This document shows positions 1-6,364 of a DNA stretch of 10,109 bases, one piece after another; within the stretch, counting starts at the first letter, position 1, and every line of letters starts with the position of its first letter. The stretch lies in contig SKXG01000186.1 of the NCBI GenBank assembly GCA_007128525.1, forward strand, positions 1 to 10,109. The letters are read 5' to 3'. The position numbers and the translations under genes are program-made. The DNA comes from Pseudomonadales bacterium (GTDB taxonomy: Bacteria > Pseudomonadota > Gammaproteobacteria > Pseudomonadales > Azotimanducaceae). A model generated the notes under the pieces. The model searched no databases and had not been told where the DNA came from. It saw only the letters and a program-made list of their open reading frames with translations.

Positions 1-382
1 CGTCCTGCCAGGTATCCCAGATGGCGCGGATCATCTGGATGTACTCTTTCATGCGCGGAGCCGGTGGCGACCAGGTGCCGCCGAAGCGGCGTTCATTGTG
101 TCCTTTGACCTGACTGCCCAGACCCAGCGCGAAGCGTCCACCGGTGTAGTGCTGCAGGTCCCAGGCTTCCATTGCCAGCACCATGGGGCTGCGCGGAAAG
201 GCAATGGTGACGGATGTCTGCAGTCCGATCTTTTGCGTAGCGGTTGCCGCGACCGTCATGGTCAGGATGGAGTCGTGGGCCAGTTCGCCACAGGTTACGA
301 AGTCGTAACCGGATTCCTCTGCACGCTGGGCGGCCTTGGGTACATCCTTCAGCCAGCCGCCGACGCCTGTGCCTACTCGCAT
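1..382 (-). CDS. LLM-class (luciferase-like) flavin/F420-dependent oxidoreductase, N-terminal part, cut by window edge
   Basis: Only the first 127 codons are present; the C-terminus lies beyond the left edge. The readable protein begins MRVGTGVGGW and looks like the N-terminal part of the TIM-barrel luciferase-like monooxygenase fold: an early glycine-rich beta strand (residues 2-9), a helix with AEESGYD (21-27), a TSVTIAFPRSP segment (56-66), and GGRFALGLGSQ (81-91) followed by HNERRFG (95-101). This pattern is typical of the LLM proteins annotated as F420-dependent oxidoreductases (I recall TIGR03617-like members); the substrate is unknown and the cofactor could be FMN rather than F420. The start was chosen because AGGGGAG (390-396) lies 7 bases upstream of the ATG. 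It is on the same strand as the reductase gene upstream, but the 105-bp gap with a hairpin suggests it may be a separate unit. The family call is fairly sure; the precise function is not. Confidence 0.8.
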   Translation of the reverse strand, partial: MRVGTGVGGWLKDVPKAAQRAEESGYDFVTCGELAHDSILTMTVAATATQKIGLQTSVTIAFPRSPMVLAMEAWDLQHYTGGRFALGLGSQVKGHNERRFGGTWSPPAPRMKEYIQMIRAIWDTWQD

Positions 383-422
383 GGTTGTGCTCCCCTGTAG
401 ATGTTGTGACTCGACGATAGGC

Positions 423-450
423 GAGCCGGCTGACCAAGTCCAGCCGGCTC
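423..450. repeat. Perfect 10-bp inverted repeat (8-nt loop) between the reductase gene and the LLM oxidoreductase gene
   Basis: GAGCCGGCTG (423-432) and CAGCCGGCTC (441-450) are exact reverse complements separated by ACCAAGTC, giving a strong GC-rich hairpin. It lies 38 bp beyond the stop of the reductase gene and 41 bp upstream of the LLM oxidoreductase start, both on the minus strand. No T-run follows the stem on either strand, so it is not a canonical intrinsic terminator. Each arm also contains the self-complementary octamer AGCCGGCT, so it can equally be read as two palindromic sites 18 bp apart, as expected for a dimeric repressor operator. Which role applies, if either, cannot be decided here. 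The rest of the 383-487 gap shows no gene. Confidence 0.55.
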
Positions 451-487
451 ACAGGTCAACAGGGGTCCAGCCTGCACTGCAGCGACG

Positions 488-1513
488 TTACTCCTTGATA
501 CCCAGCCGCTCGTGCATGATCGGACTGGTGGTCGTGTACTGCAGATGCACTTTCTTGTCCGGCTCCAGGCGTGCCTTGATGGCAAAAGCGGCCAGCGCCG
601 CTTCGTGGAAGCCTGAGAGAATCAGCTTCTTCTTGCCGGGATAGGTGTTGATGTCGCCAACGGCATAGATGCCCGGGATGTTGGTCTCGAACTTCTCGGT
701 ATCGACCGGAATCTGGTTCTTCTCCAGATCCAGGCCCCAGTCTGCAATCGGACCAAGCTTGGGAGACAGGCCGAAGAACACCAGCAAATGGTCAAGCTTC
801 AGCTCCTCCACGCTCTTGTCCGGCTTCGTGACCTGCACCGACTGTAGTGTGCCGTTGTCCGTGTTCAGGCCGGTGACGTTGCCGACCATGAAGTTCATCC
901 GGCCATCCTTGACCAGCGTACGCATGCGGGATACGGAGACCGGCTGGGCACGGAAGTTTTCGCTGCGGTGTATCATGGTCATGGACCGGGCGTTATCGAA
1001 CAGCTCCAGCGCCCAGTCGAATGCGGAATCACCGCCGCCAAGCAGGATGACGTCCTTGTCCTTGTGCTGGCTCGGGTCCTTGACGCGATAGAAGATCTGC
1101 TTGTCGATCAGCGGCTCAACGCCTTCGACGCGCAGTGGTTGCGGCTGAAAGGAGCCGACACCGCCAGCGATGATGACCGCCTTGCATTCTAATTCTGTTC
1201 CGGCCGAGGTTTTGACGTAGAAGGTTTCATCGTCACGCTTGACCACTTCGGCGACCTGCTGGTCCAGATGGAAAGTGGCACCAAATGGATCCACCTGCGC
1301 CATCAGCCGGTTGACCAGCTCCTGGCCACTGCACATTGGCAGAGCCGGGATGTCGTAGATGGGCTTGTCCGGATACAGTTCGGCACACTGGCCGCCGGGC
1401 TTGGGCAGCGCATCAATGATGTGGCACTTGATCCCCAGCAGGCCCAGTTCGAAGATCTGGAACAGCCCGCAGGGGCCGGCACCGACGATGACGACATCGG
1501 TCTTGATGGTCAT
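488..1513 (-). CDS. Thioredoxin-reductase-like ferredoxin/flavodoxin-NADP+ reductase (FAD)
   Basis: This 341-residue flavoprotein has the two-dinucleotide-domain layout of the thioredoxin-reductase superfamily. The N-terminal FAD-binding loop is GAGPCG (11-16), followed by KPGGQC (38-43). The NAD(P)H-binding loop is GGGDSA (159-164), and the second FAD contact is IPGIYAVGD (279-287). The CxxC redox pair of true thioredoxin reductases is absent from the middle domain, and a short tail with TTTSP (327-331) follows. Both points match the homodimeric ferredoxin-NADP reductases of the YumC/Chlorobium type, which move electrons between NADPH and ferredoxin or flavodoxin in the cytosol. AGGAG lies 8 bases before the ATG. 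The gene starts 14 bp after cysN and is probably co-transcribed with cysDN, so it may feed electrons to the later, reductive steps of sulfate assimilation; that is inference. Other NAD(P)H:acceptor oxidoreductases of the same fold cannot be excluded. Confidence 0.88.
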   Translation of the reverse strand: MTIKTDVVIVGAGPCGLFQIFELGLLGIKCHIIDALPKPGGQCAELYPDKPIYDIPALPMCSGQELVNRLMAQVDPFGATFHLDQQVAEVVKRDDETFYVKTSAGTELECKAVIIAGGVGSFQPQPLRVEGVEPLIDKQIFYRVKDPSQHKDKDVILLGGGDSAFDWALELFDNARSMTMIHRSENFRAQPVSVSRMRTLVKDGRMNFMVGNVTGLNTDNGTLQSVQVTKPDKSVEELKLDHLLVFFGLSPKLGPIADWGLDLEKNQIPVDTEKFETNIPGIYAVGDINTYPGKKKLILSGFHEAALAAFAIKARLEPDKKVHLQYTTTSPIMHERLGIKE

Positions 1514-1527
1514 ACGATTTTCTCCTG

Positions 1528-3276
1528 CTAACGAATCAGATTCAGTTGCTGTAAGTGCTGGAAGATGCGTTCAGCGCTGCCGGCGGCATCCAGTGCGTCG
1601 ATATTCACGGTCAGGTCAGCCGAAGGGAGCCCTGTCGCGCCTGTTGCCGGGTGCAGATCGACAATCAGATATTCATGGTCTTTGGCCTGCTGCAGCAGCC
1701 CGGCATTTGCTGTGACCGGCAGCAGTGCGATCAAACCGGCGCTGTTCAACAGTCTGGCGCCCGGCAGCGGTGGCAGCTCCGGACCTGACACAATACCGCC
1801 CAGACGTCCGGCATCAAACAAGCGGCGTTCAAGCGCCTGGGCGACCTGCAGTGCCACATCCGATGTCTGGGCAACCAGCAGCACCGAGAGTGGAGACTGT
1901 CCGAGGCGCTGGGCGCGCTCATCGGCGCTGACCTGATGCAGAATGCGTACGGTCTGTGATCCGGGGCCGATGTCCTCTTCGGGACTGATCATGCCGGCGG
2001 CCACTGTAGCATTGGTGATCCGGTCGATCATGATAAAGGCACCGGTATCACTGGCGCGCCGGTAAGCGTCAAATACCACGGGCTCGCTGAGGCTCAGTTC
2101 GCAGCGCCCAATCTCATTCAGCGCCAGGGTTGGCGCCTGCTGGCGGTGCAGAGTGTTGATGTCGATGCGCTCGCGCAGCGTCGACACATGGCCGAGCACC
2201 TGCCTTGTGCCATGCTTGATAATGTATTGCTTGCCCGGCACCAGCGCTTCGCCGTTCATCCATACAACGTGGGCGTCAAAGCGGTCGCCGACGCGTGGCA
2301 GGCTGTCCGGACTGACTATGACATCGCCGCGGCTGATGTCGATCTCATCTTCCAGCGTCAGCGTGACGGCCATCGGCGGGAAGGCTTCATCAAGATCGCC
2401 ATCCATCGTCACGATACGCGCAATTCGCGAGCGCTTGCCTGAAGGCAGCGCAACGACTTCCATGCCTGGTCGAATGATGCCGCTGCCGATGGTGCCGCTG
2501 TAACCGCGAAATTCCGAGTTTGGCCGGTTCACCCGTTGCACACAAAAGCGCAGCTCGTCGAAGTTGCGGTCTGCCGCGATCTCGACGTTTTCCAGCAGAT
2601 GCATCAGCGTCGGGCCCTGATACCAGGGCATGTGTGGCGAGTGCTCGACCACATTGTCACCCCGCAAGGCGGACAGCGGGATGAAGTGCAGGTCAGCCAG
2701 ATCCAGGCTCTCGGTAAAGGCCAGATAGTCTGAACGAATTTGGTTGAACACGTCTTCGTGGTACTCGACGAGGTCCATCTTGTTCACGGCGACAATGATG
2801 TGACGGATACCGAGTAGAGACGCGATAAAGGTATGTCGACGGGTCTGTGTCAGAACGCCATGTGCAGCATCAATCAGGATCACGGCAACATCACAGTTCG
2901 AGGCGCCTGTGGCCATGTTGCGTGTGTACTGCTCATGCCCCGGCGTGTCGGCAATGATGAATTTGCGTTTCGCCGTGGAGAAGTAGCGGTAGGCGACATC
3001 GATGGTAATGCCCTGCTCGCGCTCTGCCTGCAGGCCGTCGACGAGCAGCGCCAGATCGAAGTCGTTGTCGGTAGTACCGACTTTCTTGCTGTCGCGATGA
3101 ATGGCGGCCAGCTGATCCTCATAGATCATCTTGGAGTCATGCAGGAGCCGGCCGATGAGGGTGCTCTTGCCGTCATCGACATTGCCGCAGGTCAGAAAGC
3201 GCAGAATCTCTTTGCTTTCATGCTGCGCCAGATAGGCGTGTATGTCTGTTTCGATCAGTTCGGATTGGTGTGACAT
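1528..3276 (-). CDS. cysN: Sulfate adenylyltransferase subunit 1 (GTPase subunit) with a degenerate APS-kinase-like C-terminus
   Basis: CysN is the GTPase subunit of the heterodimeric ATP sulfurylase; it couples GTP hydrolysis to CysD's conversion of ATP and sulfate to APS and pyrophosphate. The elongation-factor-like G domain shows the P-loop GNVDDGKS (31-38), switch region EREQGITID (85-93), DTPGHEQY (110-117) and NKMD (165-168). The beta-barrel domains 2 and 3 follow, to about residue 440. At 582 residues it is about 100 longer than E. coli CysN (about 475) but about 50 shorter than typical CysNC bifunctional proteins (about 630). The extra part is described separately. The ATG lies 8 bp after cysD's stop; the nearest ribosome-site-like sequence is TAGGCG, overlapping that stop, so translation may be coupled. 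The CysN identity is certain. APS kinase activity, which automatic annotation as CysNC would imply, is not supported. Confidence 0.96.
   Translation of the reverse strand: MSHQSELIETDIHAYLAQHESKEILRFLTCGNVDDGKSTLIGRLLHDSKMIYEDQLAAIHRDSKKVGTTDNDFDLALLVDGLQAEREQGITIDVAYRYFSTAKRKFIIADTPGHEQYTRNMATGASNCDVAVILIDAAHGVLTQTRRHTFIASLLGIRHIIVAVNKMDLVEYHEDVFNQIRSDYLAFTESLDLADLHFIPLSALRGDNVVEHSPHMPWYQGPTLMHLLENVEIAADRNFDELRFCVQRVNRPNSEFRGYSGTIGSGIIRPGMEVVALPSGKRSRIARIVTMDGDLDEAFPPMAVTLTLEDEIDISRGDVIVSPDSLPRVGDRFDAHVVWMNGEALVPGKQYIIKHGTRQVLGHVSTLRERIDINTLHRQQAPTLALNEIGRCELSLSEPVVFDAYRRASDTGAFIMIDRITNATVAAGMISPEEDIGPGSQTVRILHQVSADERAQRLGQSPLSVLLVAQTSDVALQVAQALERRLFDAGRLGGIVSGPELPPLPGARLLNSAGLIALLPVTANAGLLQQAKDHEYLIVDLHPATGATGLPSADLTVNIDALDAAGSAERIFQHLQQLNLIR
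1531..1956 (-). other. Vestigial APS kinase (CysC-like) domain at the CysN C-terminus
   Basis: CysN residues 441-582 follow the order of a CysC domain but are shortened to about 140 residues. The linker [10 protein letters not shown] (451-460) and the helix [10 protein letters not shown] (481-490) match the stretches that flank the Walker A loop in CysNC proteins. The loop itself, normally GLSGxGKST, is replaced by AQTSDVALQ (469-477), so the ATP-binding lysine and serine are gone. The DGDNVRHGL region is reduced to SGPELPP (497-503). SAGLIALLP (512-520) matches the following strand, but the SPFRAERR motif is missing. The end, from about 562, resembles the last CysC helix. The reading frame is intact, with no stop codon. 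This is read as a kinase domain that has lost catalysis and may have been kept as a structural or regulatory appendage. The alignment was made by eye against remembered family sequences. Confidence 0.72.
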
Positions 3277-3284
3277 AACGGCGC

Positions 3285-4202
3285 CTAGAAATATCCTTCA
3301 CGTTTTTTGGCTTCCATGGAACCGGCGCCATCATGGTCAATCAGTCGGCCCTGTCGTTCCGAGTGTTTGGCCAGCAGCATCTCCTGGATGATTGCAGTCA
3401 AAGAGTCTGCCTCCGATTCAATCGCGCCAGACAATGGATAACAGCCCAGTGTGCGGAACCGCACTTTGCGCATTTGCGGTTTCTCGCCCGGTGCCAGTTC
3501 CATGCGGTCGTCGTCGACCATGATCAGTGTCCCGTCCCGCTCGACCACCGGACGCTCCCGGGCAAAGTAGAGCGGCACGATGTCGATGTTCTCCAGGTAG
3601 ATGTACTGCCAGATATCGAGTTCGGTCCAGTTTGACAGCGGGAAGACGCGCACTTCTTCGCCCTTGTTGATACGGCCGTTATACAGCCGCCACAGCTCCG
3701 GGCGCTGATTTTTCGGATCCCAGCGGTGGTTGCGGTCGCGTACCGAGTAAACGCGCTCTTTGGCCCGCGAGCGCTCCTCGTCGCGCCGGGCGCCGCCGAA
3801 TGCCGCGTCAAAGCGGTATTTGTCCAGGGCCTGCAGCAGGGCCTGGGTCTTCATGATGTCGGTGTACTTCTTGCTGCCATAGGTGAAGGGCGTGACATTG
3901 TTCTTCTTGCCCTCCTGGTTGGTATGCACGATCAGCTCCACGCCGTATTTCTCCGGCAGCCGGTCGCGGAACGCAATCATGTCGCGAAACTTCCAGGTGG
4001 TGTCAATGTGCATCAGTGGAAACGGCAGCGTACCCGGAAAGAAGGCCTTGCGTGCCAGATGCAGCAGCACCGAGGAGTCTTTGCCGATGGAGTACAGCAT
4101 GACCGGGTTCTCGAACTCGGCCGCCACCTCGCGGATGATGTGGATGCTCTCCGCTTCCAGTTGCTTCAGATGGGTAATCTGTTTTGGGGTTGCCGCCGTC
4201 AT
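3285..4202 (-). CDS. cysD: Sulfate adenylyltransferase subunit 2 (ATP pyrophosphatase subunit)
   Basis: CysD is the catalytic subunit that adenylylates sulfate with ATP in the first step of cytosolic sulfate assimilation, working with CysN. It belongs to the PP-loop ATP pyrophosphatase family, with SIGKDSS (38-44) as the nucleotide loop. The conserved [16 protein letters not shown] run (135-150), [11 protein letters not shown] (161-171), [14 protein letters not shown] (187-200) and the C-terminal KKREGYF are all present. With the start at 4202 it has 305 residues, against about 302 in E. coli. An upstream in-frame ATG at 4295 would add 31 residues without family similarity and would place a candidate -10 (4249-4254) inside the gene, so the shorter form is preferred. 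No strong ribosome binding site is visible. It is the first gene of the cysD-cysN-reductase operon. Confidence 0.96.
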   Translation of the reverse strand: MTAATPKQITHLKQLEAESIHIIREVAAEFENPVMLYSIGKDSSVLLHLARKAFFPGTLPFPLMHIDTTWKFRDMIAFRDRLPEKYGVELIVHTNQEGKKNNVTPFTYGSKKYTDIMKTQALLQALDKYRFDAAFGGARRDEERSRAKERVYSVRDRNHRWDPKNQRPELWRLYNGRINKGEEVRVFPLSNWTELDIWQYIYLENIDIVPLYFARERPVVERDGTLIMVDDDRMELAPGEKPQMRKVRFRTLGCYPLSGAIESEADSLTAIIQEMLLAKHSERQGRLIDHDGAGSMEAKKREGYF

Positions 4203-4248
4203 GGGTGCCGCCGTGATAAGAGTTGTCGGTTGGCTGCAAAGGGCGGCT

Positions 4249-4305
4249 ATTCTAATGGCTGGGCAGCGTGATTCGTAGGTGCTGTTCAGTCGCATTCGTT
4301 ATAAG
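4249..4305. promoter_or_regulatory. Candidate divergent promoter elements between cysD and the CBS-domain gene
   Basis: The 212-bp divergent gap (4203-4414) has no supported gene. On the minus strand, TAGAAT (4254-4249) matches 5 of 6 bases of the sigma70 -10 and lies 46 bp before the cysD ATG. A second match, TATAAC (4303-4298), overlaps TATAAG read on the plus strand (4300-4305), so this short AT-rich core could serve either direction. No good -35 accompanies any of them. Weak -35 elements are common in activator-dependent cys promoters (CysB in enteric bacteria), but no CysB site was identified. A modest hairpin (CCCAA 4324-4328 with TTGGG 4337-4341) lies in the presumed leader of the CBS gene. 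Confidence 0.35.
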
Positions 4306-4400
4306 CATATCAGTGGTTTGTGGCCCAAACTTCAGCTTGGGGGTTGTCTGCGGCCGATTGACGCACCCTGCAGACCAAGGTATCAAGGTCACAGGGAGCA

Positions 4401-4406
4401 AAGGAG
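4401..4406 (+). promoter_or_regulatory. Ribosome binding site deciding the start of the CBS-domain gene
   Basis: AAGGAG is a near-perfect Shine-Dalgarno sequence. Three in-frame ATGs follow, at 4409, 4415 and 4421, with spacings of 2, 8 and 14 bases. The spacing of 8 favours the ATG at 4415. It also argues against the longer frame opening at 4268, whose extra residues show no domain. Confidence 0.7.
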
Positions 4407-4414
4407 ACATGCCC

Positions 4415-4837
4415 ATGCCGATGAAGTCCGTCAAGATCTCTGATTACATGGCCCGCAAACTCGTCACGTTCAAGCCGGACGACAACATCTTTGAGGCCAT
4501 GGATCAGTTTCTCGATCATGGCATCTCCGGGGCGCCGGTGGTGGACGACAGTGGTCAGCTGGTCGGTATGCTCAGCGAAGTGGACCTGATCGAAGTGGTG
4601 ATGCAGGGCAGCTACTACGATGAAGCCGAGGGTGTGGTGCGGGATTTCATGCAGGCGAATGTTGATACTGTTACGCCTGATCAGGACATCTATTCGGTGG
4701 CCGCAAGGTTCCGCAAGGAGCACCGGCACCGTTTCCCGGTGGTTCACTCGGACGGCCGTTTGGTCGGTCAGATCAGCCGCAGGGACGTATTGCGTGCGGT
4801 GCGTGAGTTTGTCGAACGCAACGTCCGGAAGAAGTAG
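4415..4837 (+). CDS. Stand-alone tandem CBS-domain protein
   Basis: This 140-residue protein consists almost entirely of two CBS domains. The first spans about residues 9-60 (YMARKLVTF, GAPVVD at 39-44, LVGMLSEVDL at 49-58) and the second about 78-130 (FMQANVDTVTP, RFPVV at 106-110, LVGQISRRDVL at 116-126). Such pairs fold into a Bateman module that usually binds adenosine nucleotides (AMP, ATP, SAM or similar) and often dimerises. There is no attached enzyme, channel or DNA-binding domain, no signal peptide and no membrane segment, so it would be a cytosolic sensor or regulatory partner. The gene is divergent from the cysDN operon, which consumes ATP and makes an adenylylated product, and lies 15 bp before the carboxypeptidase gene, with which it is probably co-transcribed. 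A regulatory link to either neighbour is speculation. The domain call is firm; the partner and ligand are unknown. Confidence 0.9.
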   Translation: MPMKSVKISDYMARKLVTFKPDDNIFEAMDQFLDHGISGAPVVDDSGQLVGMLSEVDLIEVVMQGSYYDEAEGVVRDFMQANVDTVTPDQDIYSVAARFRKEHRHRFPVVHSDGRLVGQISRRDVLRAVREFVERNVRKK

Positions 4838-4852
4838 CCGCAAGGAGTCACG

Positions 4853-6340
4853 ATGGGCGCCTATCAGGAACTGGAAGGCCGGTTTGAAGAGCTGGCTGCC
4901 CTGGGTCATGCCTTTGGCATTCTGGGCTGGGACGAGCAGACGCAGATGCCGGAAGGGTCGGCCCCTGCGCGCAATGAGGCTGTTTCCCGGCTGCGGGTGC
5001 TGGCGCACCGTTTGATTACCAGCGACGCGCTGGGTGAGTTGCTAAAGCAGGCGGCCGACGAGCAGCTTGACGACTGGCAGCGGGCCAACCTGGCTTTGAT
5101 GCAGCGTGAGCGGGACCATGCGCTGGTGTTGCCCGCTGAGTTTGTCCAGCGTCAGAGCCAGGCTTCCATGGAAGCGGAGCAGGCCTGGCGCAAACTGCGA
5201 CCCGCCAACGACTGGATCGGCTTTCTGCCGTATTTCGAGACCAATCTGGCGTTGGTGCGGGAGGAGGCCAACCTGCGCGCGCGCGATCTGGGCGTGTCGC
5301 CCTATGATGCGTTGCTCGACCTGTATGAACCCGGCCTGACCAGCGCAGACCTGGATAACTGGTTCGGAGCCCTGGATGCGACGCTGCCGGACCTGATCGA
5401 TGGCGCAGCAGCACGCAGCCGCGGGCAAAGCCCGTTGCTGCCCAAAGGGCCGTTCTCTATTCGTGCACAGGAGCAGTTGGGCCGAACGGTCATGGGGCTG
5501 CTGCAGTTTGATTTCGACCGTGGTCGGCTGGATGTGGCGGTGCACCCGTTTTGTGGCGGTGCCATCGGTGATGTACGTATCACCACACGTTATCGGGAGG
5601 ATGACTTTCAGGAATCTCTGATGGGCATCATCCACGAGACCGGGCACGCCCAGTATCAGCAGAACCTGCCGGAGCGCTGGCGCCTGCAACCGGTTGGCAG
5701 TGCGACCGGTATGGCGGTCCATGAGTCGCAGAGTCTGTTCTTCGAGATGCAGATCGGCCGCAGCCCGGAGTTCATGCGTACGCTGGGACCATTGCTGGCC
5801 GAGGCCTTTCCCAATGAGGCGTCAGAAGTCTGGGGGCAGGAAAATCTCGTGCCGCTGTATCAGCGTGTCAGGCCTGGGTTGATTCGGGTTTCGGCCGATG
5901 AGGTCACCTATCCAGCGCATATTCTGCTGCGTTATGAGATCGAGAAAGAGCTGTTGTCCGGCGATCTGAAGCCGGCGGACCTGCCGGCACGCTGGCATCA
6001 GGGCATGCAGGCCAGGCTCGGGCTGGGTACCGAAGGCAATGACAAGGATGGCTGCATGCAGGATGTGCATTGGCCTTCTGGCGCTTTTGGCTACTTTCCC
6101 ACATACACCGTGGGCGCGATGATCGCCGCCCAGCTGGCCGCCAGGTTGCGCGAGGATCTGCCGGACTGGTCCGGCCAGTGGCAGCGAGGGGAGCTTGGCC
6201 CAACCCGTGACTGGTTGCACGAGCGCATCTGGACGCAGGGCTCTCGCAGGCCGATGAAGGCGCTGGTCGAGGCAGCCACCGGACAACCGCTGAGTGCCGA
6301 TGCCTACCTGACGCATCTGCGGCGCCGCTATCTCGACTGA
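4853..6340 (+). CDS. M32 family metallocarboxypeptidase (Taq-type)
   Basis: This 495-residue protein has the usual length of M32 carboxypeptidases, cytosolic zinc (or cobalt) enzymes that remove C-terminal residues from peptides with broad specificity but generally not before proline. All the family motifs are visible in order: HPF (231-233), DVRIT (240-244), the metal-binding HETGH (261-265) with E262 as the general base, HES (290-292) carrying the third metal ligand region, SADEVTY (347-353), and GCMQDVHW (400-407). There is no signal peptide. The start at 4853 is supported by AAGGAG (4842-4847) 5 bases upstream. It follows the CBS-domain gene by 15 bp, likely in the same transcript, and faces gatB with a 24-bp gap in which no intrinsic terminator is visible. 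The likely role is peptide turnover; a specific physiological substrate is not known. Confidence 0.95.
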   Translation: MGAYQELEGRFEELAALGHAFGILGWDEQTQMPEGSAPARNEAVSRLRVLAHRLITSDALGELLKQAADEQLDDWQRANLALMQRERDHALVLPAEFVQRQSQASMEAEQAWRKLRPANDWIGFLPYFETNLALVREEANLRARDLGVSPYDALLDLYEPGLTSADLDNWFGALDATLPDLIDGAAARSRGQSPLLPKGPFSIRAQEQLGRTVMGLLQFDFDRGRLDVAVHPFCGGAIGDVRITTRYREDDFQESLMGIIHETGHAQYQQNLPERWRLQPVGSATGMAVHESQSLFFEMQIGRSPEFMRTLGPLLAEAFPNEASEVWGQENLVPLYQRVRPGLIRVSADEVTYPAHILLRYEIEKELLSGDLKPADLPARWHQGMQARLGLGTEGNDKDGCMQDVHWPSGAFGYFPTYTVGAMIAAQLAARLREDLPDWSGQWQRGELGPTRDWLHERIWTQGSRRPMKALVEAATGQPLSADAYLTHLRRRYLD

Positions 6341-6364
6341 TCCTGACGGACTGTACGCCGGCGC

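Noticed and set aside
93..452. A 119-codon minus-strand frame over the LLM oxidoreductase start
   Set aside because: It is out of frame with the luciferase-like protein read from 382; the arginine-rich product has no family resemblance.
488..1513. Thioredoxin reductase (trxB)
   Set aside because: The fold matches, but the CxxC redox-active pair is absent from the NADPH domain and the C-terminal tail resembles ferredoxin-NADP reductases of this fold.
1528..1956. Annotation of CysN as a bifunctional CysNC with active APS kinase
   Set aside because: The Walker A lysine and serine and the substrate motifs are missing, and the domain is about 50 residues short.
4203..4295. 31-residue N-terminal extension of CysD
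   Set aside because: It is absent from CysD homologues as I know them, and a candidate -10 lies inside it; the 305-residue form matches family length.
4268..4414. N-terminal extension of the CBS protein from an ATG at 4268
   Set aside because: The extra residues have no domain or clear signal peptide, and AAGGAG at 4401-4406 points to a start at 4415 (or 4409).
4310..5008. A 232-codon minus-strand frame across the CBS gene and the start of the carboxypeptidase gene
   Set aside because: It lies antisense to two genes with clear domains and ribosome sites and has a histidine/arginine-rich composition typical of a shadow frame.
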